From: Catonella sp963545085 | Lineage (GTDB): Bacteria > Bacillota > Clostridia > Lachnospirales > Lachnospiraceae | Length of the DNA: 64,000 nucleotides | Assembly (NCBI GenBank): GCA_963545085.1 | Contig: CAUUHV010000009.1 | Location: 1-64,000, forward strand | Direction: 5' to 3' | In this document: piece by piece, positions 1 to 7,816 of the stretch | How positions within the stretch are numbered: the first letter of the stretch is position 1 | How the letters are laid out: the number at the start of each line of letters is the position of its first letter | Notes under the pieces: generated by a model | Seen by the model: only the letters and a program-made list of their open reading frames with translations | Database searches by the model: none | Told to the model about the DNA's origin: nothing | Position numbers and translations under genes: made by a program

Positions 1-79
1 GAAATGTACAAAGAATTATTTGCTTGAGGTGGACACTTAGTGTTGCAATTTATAGAAAACAAAAAAATAAAAAAAGCAC

Positions 80-108
80 TTGCAATTTATAATTCGGTAT
101 GGTAGAAT
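80..108 (+). promoter_or_regulatory. Promoter of first tRNA-Leu
   Basis: TTGCAA at 80-85 and TAGAAT at 103-108 are separated by exactly 17 bases. The expected transcription start near 115 lies about 40 bases before the tRNA. Read directly from sequence; not tested. Confidence 0.7.
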
Positions 109-157
109 ACTTCCTGTTCGGTTGGGAGCAATAGGATTTGTACCGGCTGATTAAAAT

Positions 158-242
158 GCGGAAGTGTCGGAACTGGCAGACGAGCAAGACTAAGGATCTT
201 GTGGCTATTGCAGTCGTGTGGGTTCAAGTCCCATCTTCCGCA
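158..242 (+). tRNA. tRNA-Leu (anticodon AAG)
   Basis: Long-variable-arm (class II) tRNA. The acceptor stem GCGGAAG pairs with CTTCCGC, followed by discriminator A. The anticodon stem CAAGA/TCTTG encloses loop CTAAGGA, giving anticodon AAG for the leucine codon CUU. The T loop GGTTCAAGTCC is canonical. CCA is not encoded. Confidence 0.95.
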
Positions 243-321
243 TTATTTTTTTGCTTTCAGCGAGGTATTTCGTTTTATACGGTGTCAATGAAAAAATGAG
301 GAAACTCAAGTACTTCGCTTC

Positions 322-350
322 TTGACAAAAAAAGCAAAGTTAAGTAAAAT
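322..350 (+). promoter_or_regulatory. Promoter of second tRNA-Leu
   Basis: Consensus TTGACA at 322-327, 17-base spacer, TAAAAT at 345-350; start expected near 357, just before the tRNA at 368. The second tRNA therefore has its own promoter rather than depending on the first. Confidence 0.8.
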
Positions 351-367
351 TATGAAGCATTATTTTT

Positions 368-451
368 GCAGATGTGGCGGAATGGCAGACGCGCTAGATT
401 CAGGTTCTAGTGAGAGCTAATCTCGTGTGAGTTCGACTCTCATCATCTGCA
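368..451 (+). tRNA. tRNA-Leu (anticodon CAG)
   Basis: Second class II tRNA-Leu. The acceptor stem GCAGATG pairs with CATCTGC plus discriminator A. The anticodon stem CTAGA/TCTAG encloses loop TTCAGGT, giving anticodon CAG, which reads CUG. The T loop GAGTTCGACTC is canonical. No encoded CCA. Confidence 0.95.
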
Positions 452-457
452 CTCTGT

Positions 458-492
458 GCTGCCGGTCAGGCTTATCTGTCGGCAGCTTTTTT
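458..492 (+). terminator. Rho-independent terminator of tRNA-Leu
   Basis: GCTGCCG (458-464) pairs with CGGCAGC (480-486) and is followed directly by six T residues (487-492), just after the tRNA ends at 451. Confidence 0.85.
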
Positions 493-658
493 ATATAATT
501 AAGAAATTCTTTCGGAACTTTCTATATATATAAAAAACTTTCAGTGGGATGCACGGCTTGCGGCAGGGAAACTTGCCTTACAAAATTGCTTATGCGTGAA
601 GCGCGCATTTTGGGCGAGCTGTTTTATGCTTTTAATTTTGACAATCCGGGAGGAAATT

Positions 659-1150
659 ATGGTAAAGGCTGTATATCCGGGGAGCTTCGATCCTGTTACT
701 ATGGGACATATAGATGTGATAAAAAGGGCTGCATCCATAGTCGACGAGCTGATAATAGGAGTGCTTGTAAATCGCGGAAAATCACCGCTTTTTACTATGG
801 AAGAAAGATTTTCCATGCTTGAAAAATCGGTTAGGCATATTAAAAATGTAAGGGTAAAAACCTTTGACGGAATGACGGTGGATTTTGCAAGAAGTAACGG
901 CGCTAAAATTATAGTAAGAGGCTTAAGAGCCGTTACCGATTATGAAAATGAAATGCAGATAGCTCAGACCAACAGAAGTATAGCAGGTGATATAGAAACT
1001 TTGTTTCTTACAACCTCTTTAGAATACGCGTTTTTAAGCTCGACTATTGTTAAAGAAATTGCCTCATTCGGACAGGATGTATCAAAGCTTGTCCCCGAGA
1101 CTGTGGCGGAAAGCCTGAGAAATAAATTCAGTACGGGAAAATGGATTTGA
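659..1150 (+). CDS. coaD: Phosphopantetheine adenylyltransferase
   Basis: Makes dephospho-CoA from 4'-phosphopantetheine and ATP, the fourth step of CoA synthesis. The 163-residue protein has the usual family length. It begins MVKAVYPGSFDP with the nucleotidyltransferase signature GSFDPVTMGHID (T/HxGH type), and further on shows IVRGLRAVTDYENE and the C-terminal SSTIVKE block. The ATG at 659 is chosen because GGGAGG lies at 648-653; an upstream in-frame ATG at 596 would add 21 residues not seen in the family. It stands alone after the tRNA terminator. Cytoplasmic enzyme, expected to be essential. Confidence 0.95.
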   Translation: MVKAVYPGSFDPVTMGHIDVIKRAASIVDELIIGVLVNRGKSPLFTMEERFSMLEKSVRHIKNVRVKTFDGMTVDFARSNGAKIIVRGLRAVTDYENEMQIAQTNRSIAGDIETLFLTTSLEYAFLSSTIVKEIASFGQDVSKLVPETVAESLRNKFSTGKWI

Positions 1151-1184
1151 TGCCTGAAAAACAAGAAACACGGCTTGTCTTCGG

Positions 1185-1213
1185 TTGTAAAAAGGTTAAT
1201 TTACATGTATAAT
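1185..1213 (+). promoter_or_regulatory. Promoter for cytidylate-kinase-like gene
   Basis: TTGTAA at 1185-1190, 17-base spacer, perfect TATAAT at 1208-1213, upstream of the gene starting at 1272. The 50-base leader shows no obvious structure. Confidence 0.65.
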
Positions 1214-1271
1214 TAAATCAGAAGAATAACCGATTTAAACTTTCAAACATTTTCACGAAAGAAGGTAGGCT

Positions 1272-1886
1272 ATGAATAAAATAATTACAATAAGTAGGCA
1301 ATATGCAAGCGGCGGTAGGGAGGTTGCGGAAAAATTATCGGAAGCCTACGGTATTCCGTTTTATGACAGAGCTTTAATTTCAAGAGCGGCAAAAGAAAGC
1401 GGCTTTGCGGAAGCGGCGTTTGATAATGTGGAAATGAAAGCCACTAACAGTCTTTTGTATTCCATTGCTATGGGAATGAATGCTTACGGAAGTCCCGATT
1501 TGGGTTATACACATCTTTCGCTTGATGACAGAATTTATCTTGCGCAGTCTGATATCATAAGGAAAGTTGCCGATGAAGGACCTTGCGTGATAGTGGGCAG
1601 GTGCGCGGACTATATTTTAAGAGAGCGCAAGGATGTGGTAAATGTATTTATATGGTCATCCATGCCTTACAGGATTGAGAGAGCCGTGGAGAGAGACGGA
1701 GTGGAAAGAGAAAAAGCGGAAGAAACCATAATAAGAATGGATAAACGCAGAGCGAATTATTATAACTATCATGCGAATAACAAATGGGGCAAAGTTACCA
1801 ATTATCATTTGTCATTACAGAATGATTTTAAAGGTATAGATAAAACTGTAGAACTGATTAAGAGTTTTATAAGTGTTTTGGAGTAA
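1272..1886 (+). CDS. Cytidylate kinase-like P-loop protein
   Basis: The 204-residue protein starts MNKIITISRQYASGGREVAEKLSE. The ISRQYASGGR stretch is the phosphate-binding loop of the cytidylate-kinase-like family (Pfam Cytidylate_kin2), followed by the helix and PFYDRALI block. GPCVIVGRCADYIL and a basic LID-like region (residues about 140-160) support a nucleotide-kinase fold. Members are widespread in Clostridia but the true substrate is not established; this is distinct from the classical Cmk that accompanies rpsA/ispH. RBS GAAGG precedes ATG 1272. Its end overlaps the upstream part of the next reading frame, suggesting cotranscription. Confidence 0.75.
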   Translation: MNKIITISRQYASGGREVAEKLSEAYGIPFYDRALISRAAKESGFAEAAFDNVEMKATNSLLYSIAMGMNAYGSPDLGYTHLSLDDRIYLAQSDIIRKVADEGPCVIVGRCADYILRERKDVVNVFIWSSMPYRIERAVERDGVEREKAEETIIRMDKRRANYYNYHANNKWGKVTNYHLSLQNDFKGIDKTVELIKSFISVLE

Positions 1887-1905
1887 GCGGGAAAAGAGGG
1901 ATTAT

Positions 1906-2547
1906 ATGCTATATGCGGCTTATATATTGTTAGGGCTGTTTTCGGTGTTAAATCTTATATCTGTCACATGTGATAAGAAAAAGCTTGAATTTATATCAAA
2001 ACCTCTGTTGATACCGTTGATTATCGTTATTTACTGTCTGTCCGTTAAAGAATTCGATTACGTGGTTATAGCGGGACTTTTATTCGGGTGGCTGGGAGAC
2101 GTGTTTCTGCTTTTCGATAAGGAGAGTTGTTTTAAGGGAGGGCTTATATCGTTTTTGATAGGGCATATTTTTTATGTAGCGGCCTTTTTGGGAGAAACGA
2201 AGTTTTCAGATATAAACTTTATTATAACGGTTTTGATTGCAGGCGTTTATATTATATATATTTTTGCGGTAAGTAAGAAGCTTATTCCTTCGGTGGACAC
2301 CAAATTTAAAGGAGCTGTAATTGCGTATATTACGGTAATAATGCTTATGAGCATGACGGCTCTTTTACGGTTTGAAACAGTAGGGATTAACGGCGTTTTG
2401 CCATATACAGGTTCTCTTTTCTTTGTGGCGTCGGATTCGATACTTGCCTTTAAGGTGTTTGCAAAAAAGCGCGGGAAAATGATAAACTTTTTGATTATGT
2501 TCACATATATCACCGCGCAATTTATGATAGTTTTCGGCATGATTTAA
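1906..2547 (+). CDS. YhhN/TMEM86-like membrane protein (lysoplasmalogenase family)
   Basis: A 213-residue, almost wholly hydrophobic protein with about seven to eight membrane spans. The motif GLLFGWLGDVFLLF, followed by LIGHIFYVAAF, matches the conserved Asp and His region of the YhhN family; animal TMEM86B hydrolyses the vinyl-ether bond of lysoplasmalogens. Plasmalogens do occur in anaerobic Clostridia, so the activity is plausible, but this is inference. The start ATG 1906 is chosen for AGAGGG at 1895-1900; an earlier in-frame ATG at 1873 overlaps the previous gene and lacks a good RBS. Confidence 0.7.
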   Translation: MLYAAYILLGLFSVLNLISVTCDKKKLEFISKPLLIPLIIVIYCLSVKEFDYVVIAGLLFGWLGDVFLLFDKESCFKGGLISFLIGHIFYVAAFLGETKFSDINFIITVLIAGVYIIYIFAVSKKLIPSVDTKFKGAVIAYITVIMLMSMTALLRFETVGINGVLPYTGSLFFVASDSILAFKVFAKKRGKMINFLIMFTYITAQFMIVFGMI

Positions 2548-2576
2548 GAGAAAATATGATAAAGATAAAAAAGGGA

Positions 2577-2633
2577 TTCCGTGCCTTTTTATTTAAACAC
2601 AGTTTCGATTGATGTTTATAAAGAGGCACGGAA
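2577..2633. repeat. Inverted repeat after YhhN-like gene
   Basis: Arms TTCCGTGCCT (2577-2586) and AGGCACGGAA (2624-2633) are perfectly complementary, extending inward to about 16 bp with one mismatch. On the + strand no T tract follows; on the - strand the hairpin is followed by CCCTTTTTTATC. It may terminate transcription or act only as an mRNA 3'-end stem. Confidence 0.5.
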
Positions 2634-2765
2634 AAATAAGATTTAAGACTTTTGCCGGAAAACTTAAGAAAAAATTAAATAAATAGTTTCAAGGAAGTAA
2701 ATACTAAGATTTATAATATGACGGTAAGCTAATGTTAACGCGTAATGATTCGGATAGGAAAGTAA

Positions 2766-3596
2766 ATGGAAAAGATCATTGAGCTGAAAAATGTGAGAAA
2801 AATTTATCATATGGGTACCGAAAAGATCAAGGCGGTTGATGGAGTGAGCTTTGAAATAAACAAAGGTGAGTTTTGCTGTCTGCTCGGTACTTCCGGTTCG
2901 GGAAAATCGACACTGCTCAATCTTATGGCGGGGATTGAAAAGGCTTCCGGAGGGGAGATACTTTTAAAAGGCTACAGCATAAGAAAGATGAGCGAGAAAA
3001 GCTTGGCGGATTTCAGACAACATTATTTAGGATTTGTATTTCAGTCTTACAATTTGATAGGCTCTATGAACGCGGTTGAAAATGTAGAGCTGCCGTTAGT
3101 GTTTAAACGAATTTCGGCAAAAAAGCGTAAAGCTATGGCGGAGAAAATGTTAAGTCAGGTCGGACTCGGTACAAGACTTCATCATAAGCCGAAAGAGATG
3201 AGTGGAGGTCAGCAGCAGAGAGTCGGTATTGCAAGAGCCTTTGTGGCGAATCCGGAAATTGTTTTTGCCGATGAGCCTACGGGAAACCTTGATACCAAGA
3301 CCACTATGGAGGTAATGGAACTTATCCATGCTATGGCAAGAAGAAATAAACAGACTATAGTAATGGTAACACATGATCCGAGGCTCGCGAGCTACGGTGA
3401 TAAAGTAATACATATACTTGACGGTTGTATTCAGAAAGTGGAAGTAAATAAAACACCTGAGGAAATAGAAGCGGAAAGCAAGATAGAAATAGAAAAGTTC
3501 AAGGAACTTCAGAAACAGAAGAAAAAAGCTATGAGAGAGAAGCTTGCCAAGCTGATGGGTAAGAATGCGGAGGATACAGATGATGAAGGTAAGTAG
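2766..3596 (+). CDS. MacB/LolD-type ABC transporter ATPase
   Basis: The 276-residue nucleotide-binding subunit of an ABC system of the MacB/LolD class. It shows Walker A GTSGSGKST (residues 41-49), signature MSGGQQQR (145-152) and Walker B IVFADE (165-170) followed by PTGNLD, the D-loop typical of this class. The last 50 residues are a highly charged Lys/Glu tail beyond the normal ATPase end. It begins an operon with a large secreted protein, a small membrane protein and an FtsX-like permease (6102-7448), its probable membrane partner. Such systems use ATP to drive conformational work on extracytoplasmic partners or to export peptides rather than to import solutes. Substrate unknown. Confidence 0.9.
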   Translation: MEKIIELKNVRKIYHMGTEKIKAVDGVSFEINKGEFCCLLGTSGSGKSTLLNLMAGIEKASGGEILLKGYSIRKMSEKSLADFRQHYLGFVFQSYNLIGSMNAVENVELPLVFKRISAKKRKAMAEKMLSQVGLGTRLHHKPKEMSGGQQQRVGIARAFVANPEIVFADEPTGNLDTKTTMEVMELIHAMARRNKQTIVMVTHDPRLASYGDKVIHILDGCIQKVEVNKTPEEIEAESKIEIEKFKELQKQKKKAMREKLAKLMGKNAEDTDDEGK

Positions 3597-5772
3597 AATA
3601 GTTAAGGCGGGATTTGTTATGGCGCTTACCGCTGCGATAACTTTTTCGGGAACGGGAATCGGAGACGTGAGAGTCCATGAAGTATATGCAACGGATACTC
3701 CTTACGCCGGGGGGACTGCTACGCCTACAGTACCTAAGGCGGTACTTGCGGATGTATTGAAACCTTATAAGGTTAATCCGGGAGATACGGTGGAAGTCAC
3801 CATCCCCGTAAAGGCTTCAAATTACGTCATAAGACAGCCTATTATAAATGTGGATCTCAGTAAAACGTCGGGATTTACCCTTGCGTCCGATGTTACTTAT
3901 ACATCAAAAGACAATAAGGTGAATTCGGGCTCGATATCTATAACCGATACCACTTATATCAAATTTTCGGTATATATACCGTTAAATGCGAAAAAAGGTA
4001 CTTATAACGATATTCCGATAAAAATTTTAACTACGAACAGCTATAACGAGTATACTGAAGTGACTCTTGATCAGGTAAGCAAGCTTACTTTTGTGGTAAA
4101 CAGTCAGAAAAAGACACCTACCTTTACATTTATGGGAGCGGAATATCCTGATGAGATAAGAGACTCGGATGAATTTGATCTTACCGTTACTTTAAAGAAT
4201 GACGGCGAGCTTGCCGCAAAAAATGTCAAGGTGGTGTTAAGCGGCTATGAAACTTCTTTCAGAATTGGCGGAGCGCAGTCTTTCGTAGAGCTCGGTGATG
4301 TGGGACCGGGAGGCAGCATAGAGGCGAATTACACCCTTACGGCGGCGAAAAACCTTACAACCGGACTTGCTCAGCTTGTAGCTACGGTTAAGTACGAAAA
4401 CGAGGACGGAACCGAAGGAACGGCTCAGACGTTTAATATAGCTCTTCAGACAGTAGCTAAAGAAGCGGACGCTTCAAACAGACCTGTAATACAGGTTGTA
4501 AATGTTGACTATCCGACATATACGGTAACTCCGAAGGAAAGCTTCGGAATTACATATACTTTTAAGAATACAAGTAAATTCGACGCGAAGAATGTGGTAA
4601 TAGATGTAACGGGATATACCGACGCGGGATTTAAAACACAGAGAGCTTATGACAAGGTAAGACTTAAAACTCTAAAAGCGGGTAAGTCATATAAATTTAC
4701 AAGATATTTTATCGCGGGAGAGAATATTACTACAGGTTTAAAAAATATTACCGCCAATTTTACATACTATTCGGCGAGTGACGCGGCTCTTTCAACGCAG
4801 ATAACGGATTCCATAGCCACTTCAATTGATGTAAAAGGAAATGACAGCGCAAACGATGTGGATAACAGTACGCCCGTGCTTGTCATTTCAAAGTACAGTA
4901 CCGGCGATAAGAAGATAGTAACCGGAGAGGTGTTTGATTTTTCTTTTGAGGTAATGAACTCGAACAGCTCGGCTTCGGCGGATAACATAAAGGCTACGGT
5001 ATCCTCGGCGGACAACAGCTTCGCTATAGTTGAAGGAAGTCCGAGTTTCGTAATAGACAGCCTTAAACCGGGGCAGAAAAAGACCTGTAAGCTTCCGCTG
5101 AGAGTTAAGGGCGATATAGCTACAAACGGATATGATCTTTCAATTACTTTTGATTATGAATATTTAACTAAAGATGTCGCGAACCACAATGCGCTTGTTA
5201 AAAAGACAAATAAATCGGAGGAAAAGCTTAAATTACAGGTATATTCAAATGACCGTCCTTCTCTTTTAAACATAAATGTCGGTGATGGAGATATTCCGAT
5301 ATATATGGAGTCTACAGCTCTTACCTTTGACTTTAACAATATGGGCAAGTCTACCCTTTATAATGTAACCGCAAAGGTGACGGGAGATTTCAAACCTAAG
5401 AACGAAGTGCTTATAATAGGAAATGTTGAGGCGGGAGCAGGAAGATCATGGGCAATTGACGTAGTACCTAATGCGCAGGGGCACGGTAAGGGTGTAGTGA
5501 CAATTACTTATGAGGACTTAAACGGCAACGCTAAATCTTACGATACGGAGTTCGAGAGCGACATAAGAGAACCTGAGAGTGAAGACGGCGGTATGGATCA
5601 GCCTTTTATGCCGGCGGAAGAACCTAAAAAGGATATAATACCTGTGTGGGCGTTTGCAGGCTTGGAAATTGTGATATTTATACTTGCGGCTGTTGTTACA
5701 AGCAAAAAAGTTGTTAAGAATTATAAGAAGAAAAAACTTGCTGAGATAGAGCGAGAGGATGAGGAGCTTTAG
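3580..5772 (+). CDS. Secreted, membrane-anchored repeat protein of the MacB-like operon
   Basis: The 730-residue protein has an N-terminal signal peptide (basic MMKVSRIVKAG, hydrophobic core, likely cleavage after VYA near residue 35). Four or more beta-sandwich-like repeats follow, each with a phrase such as LKNDGELAAKNVKVVLSG, FKNTSKFDAKNVVIDVTG or FNNMGKSTLYNVTAKVTG. These resemble the CARDB/COG1361 S-layer-like domains. A C-terminal membrane span (PVWAFAGLEIVIFILAAVV) and a basic-acidic cytoplasmic tail end it. The start overlaps the ATPase gene by 17 bases; GGAGG at 3569-3573 serves ATG 3580 or 3583. Position between ATPase and permease suggests an extracellular partner of the transporter. 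No enzyme motif seen. Confidence 0.7.
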   Translation: MMKVSRIVKAGFVMALTAAITFSGTGIGDVRVHEVYATDTPYAGGTATPTVPKAVLADVLKPYKVNPGDTVEVTIPVKASNYVIRQPIINVDLSKTSGFTLASDVTYTSKDNKVNSGSISITDTTYIKFSVYIPLNAKKGTYNDIPIKILTTNSYNEYTEVTLDQVSKLTFVVNSQKKTPTFTFMGAEYPDEIRDSDEFDLTVTLKNDGELAAKNVKVVLSGYETSFRIGGAQSFVELGDVGPGGSIEANYTLTAAKNLTTGLAQLVATVKYENEDGTEGTAQTFNIALQTVAKEADASNRPVIQVVNVDYPTYTVTPKESFGITYTFKNTSKFDAKNVVIDVTGYTDAGFKTQRAYDKVRLKTLKAGKSYKFTRYFIAGENITTGLKNITANFTYYSASDAALSTQITDSIATSIDVKGNDSANDVDNSTPVLVISKYSTGDKKIVTGEVFDFSFEVMNSNSSASADNIKATVSSADNSFAIVEGSPSFVIDSLKPGQKKTCKLPLRVKGDIATNGYDLSITFDYEYLTKDVANHNALVKKTNKSEEKLKLQVYSNDRPSLLNINVGDGDIPIYMESTALTFDFNNMGKSTLYNVTAKVTGDFKPKNEVLIIGNVEAGAGRSWAIDVVPNAQGHGKGVVTITYEDLNGNAKSYDTEFESDIREPESEDGGMDQPFMPAEEPKKDIIPVWAFAGLEIVIFILAAVVTSKKVVKNYKKKKLAEIEREDEEL

Positions 5773-5794
5773 AATATAAACGGAGGTGAAAATT

Positions 5795-6112
5795 TTGAAC
5801 GGAGAATATATATTTAATTTCGGCGAGATAAGCGTGTTGACCTCTGTGCTTACGGCTGACGCTATGGCGGGTGAAGCCGCTACGGCGGAAGCGCCTGAGG
5901 CTGATATGGGTAATATGGAAGGCGATGTGATTAACGGGGACACGGGAATGATGGTTGACGGAACGGGAATGTCCGAGGAGCCTTTTTCCATAGTACAGAG
6001 CCCTGCGGCGATGGGGGGAATAACGGCGGGAATAATTGCGCTCGGTATTTTGGCGGGAATAGTTCTTGCCAAACTTAAAATTAAAAAGGGCATAAGTTTA
6101 TATGAAGATTAG
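5795..6112 (+). CDS. Small single-pass membrane protein of the MacB-like operon
   Basis: 105 residues with an acidic, Met/Gly/Glu-rich extracellular-like segment (residues 20-65) and one C-terminal membrane helix (GGITAGIIALGILAGIVLA) ending in LKIKKGISLYED. I do not recognise a family. TTG 5795 is preferred as start because GGAGG at 5782-5786 is 8 bases away; the GTG at 5786 lies within that ribosome site. It overlaps the permease gene by 11 bases, implying translational coupling, so it probably works with the transporter. Confidence 0.6.
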   Translation: MNGEYIFNFGEISVLTSVLTADAMAGEAATAEAPEADMGNMEGDVINGDTGMMVDGTGMSEEPFSIVQSPAAMGGITAGIIALGILAGIVLAKLKIKKGISLYED

Positions 6113-7448
6113 TGATCTTATGAAAATGGGGCTTAGAAACCTGGGAAGGAGAAAAGCCAGAACCGCTCTTACTATAGTGGGTATAGTCATAGGAACGATA
6201 TCCATAGTGGTAATGGTTTCCATAGGTATAGGCATGAACCAGGCTTTCAGAGAGTCCATTATGGAATACGGAAGCGTTACGACTATCACGCTTAGCAGAT
6301 CTCAGCCGGTTTTTAACGAAAAAGGCGGATATGAAAGCTCAAAAGAGCAGAAAATAGACGATAAGCTTATCGCTAAGCTTAAGCTTATACCGCATATAAA
6401 GACTCTTTCGCCTCTTATAAGCATGAACGTGAAACTTAAGAACGGAAATTATGAAACTAATCAAAATATCAGTATAATGGATGCGTCTTCTCTTGAAGCT
6501 TTTGACTTCCCGGCGCTTAAAAACGGCGAAACCTATAATAAGAGCCACAGCAGAAGTAAGATAAAGATTTGGGCGGGCGAAAGTATGTTTGATTATTTCA
6601 TGGATCCGACTTCTCCCAACTACAGGGAAAAGAAAATAGATCCTGTTAAAGATAGGGTAACAATATCAATATGGGATTATGATAATCTGGAATATGACGA
6701 TAAGGGTAAGCTTAAATTCGAGCCGCGCCCATATTCGACGGAGATAGCGGTGTTTGACGCTAATCCTTATTCCGAGTACGGATGGTCGATGTATATGGAT
6801 AAGGCACAGTTTGAGATTATGTATAAGGAGTATCTTAAGCTGCTTCCTATAGATAAGCGTAAGAAAGCGGAAAAGAAGCTTAAAGAGTACAACAGTATAA
6901 GAATAAACGCCGACAGCGTTGAAAATGTCGAGAGCATACAGGAGGCTATAAAGGAATTAGGCTATAACTCGACCAGTATGTCGGATATGACGAAACAGAT
7001 TGAAAGCACCTCAAAGACCATGCAGATGGTGCTTGGAGGTGTAGGAGCGGTATCCATGATAGTTGCCGCCATTTCAATTGCTAATACCATGGTTATGTCA
7101 ATATATGAAAGAACCAAGGAAATCGGTGTAATGAAGGTGTTGGGCTGTCATCTTATCGACATTAAAAAGCTGTTTCTTTTTGAAGCCGCAATGATGGGGC
7201 TTATCGGAGGTGTAATAGGAATTGCCTTGAGCTATGCGGCATCCTACGCTTTGAATACTTTCGGAAGCGCGCTTGGAAACGCTCTCAATCTGCTTGGAGG
7301 AGAAACGAGCAGCAAGCTTTCGATTATTCCTTTCTGGCTTCCTTTTGTAGCGTCACTTTTCGCTATAGGAATAGGTATTGTTTCAGGATATTATCCTGCG
7401 AGCAGGGCGACCAAGATATCCGCTATAGAAGCGATGAAGAATGAATAA
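6102..7448 (+). CDS. MacB/FtsX-like ABC transporter permease
   Basis: The 448-residue permease has the MacB topology. It has an N-terminal amphipathic helix and membrane span (LMKMGLRNLGRRKARTALTIVGIVIGTISI), a large extracytoplasmic MacB_PCD-like domain (about 50-300), then three spans near residues 305-330, 355-385 and 410-430. The last two frame the motif YYPASRATKISAIEAMKNE typical of FtsX-domain proteins. It pairs with the ATPase at 2766-3596. The operon lacks a recognisable MacA membrane-fusion gene; the two proteins encoded between ATPase and permease may replace it. Confidence 0.9.
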   Translation: MKISDLMKMGLRNLGRRKARTALTIVGIVIGTISIVVMVSIGIGMNQAFRESIMEYGSVTTITLSRSQPVFNEKGGYESSKEQKIDDKLIAKLKLIPHIKTLSPLISMNVKLKNGNYETNQNISIMDASSLEAFDFPALKNGETYNKSHSRSKIKIWAGESMFDYFMDPTSPNYREKKIDPVKDRVTISIWDYDNLEYDDKGKLKFEPRPYSTEIAVFDANPYSEYGWSMYMDKAQFEIMYKEYLKLLPIDKRKKAEKKLKEYNSIRINADSVENVESIQEAIKELGYNSTSMSDMTKQIESTSKTMQMVLGGVGAVSMIVAAISIANTMVMSIYERTKEIGVMKVLGCHLIDIKKLFLFEAAMMGLIGGVIGIALSYAASYALNTFGSALGNALNLLGGETSSKLSIIPFWLPFVASLFAIGIGIVSGYYPASRATKISAIEAMKNE

Positions 7449-7496
7449 TAATTTGGCTGTATTTATTTTAAGCGGACAACCGAATTTTTAAATTTA

Positions 7497-7538
7497 AAAG
7501 GCATGCACGGAATAAAATCCCGGTGTATGCCTTTTTAG
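7497..7538 (+). terminator. Terminator of the MacB-like operon
   Basis: AAAAGGCATGCACGG (7497-7511) pairs with CCGGTGTATGCCTTTT (7520-7535) with one G-T pair and an AT-rich loop, ending in a T run, about 50 bases after the permease stop codon. Confidence 0.85.
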
Positions 7539-7746
7539 CGCGCTGAAAAATTTATTCCAATGTGTGCAAGTGTCTTTGTTTGAAGCGTCAAACTTGAGTT
7601 TTTACATTTTTTTTATTTAAAATGGCTTTATCGGCTGAAATGTACTTATTTCCGTTAAATTATTTTTGTTTATATTACGCTGCTTATAAGCAGTGTGAAT
7701 AAGCCGTGTTTATGAAAAAATCCGAATACCCGAAAGCTTCAAAGTA
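7539..7746. other. AT-rich intergenic stretch without visible gene
   Basis: Between the operon terminator and the phosphatase promoter I see only AT-rich sequence with short T runs. No convincing reading frame, RNA fold or operator was recognised. Confidence 0.5.
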
Positions 7747-7775
7747 TTGATATTTATTTTTTATTGTAATAATAT
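7747..7775 (+). promoter_or_regulatory. Promoter of tandem phosphatase gene
   Basis: TTGATA at 7747-7752, 17-base spacer, TAATAT at 7770-7775. Start expected near 7782, 35 bases before ATG 7817, with GGAGG at 7803-7807. Confidence 0.6.
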
Positions 7776-7816
7776 ACATTTTGTAATAATTATCAAAAAA
7801 CAGGAGGTATTGTAGC

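Noticed and set aside
2577..2633. Terminator of the YhhN-like gene
   Set aside because: Good stem but no T tract on the + strand; kept only as an inverted repeat.
5518..6093. Minus-strand 191-codon frame opposite the MacB-like operon
   Set aside because: Low-complexity Ile/Pro/Ser product antisense to two real genes, no ribosome site; a shadow frame.
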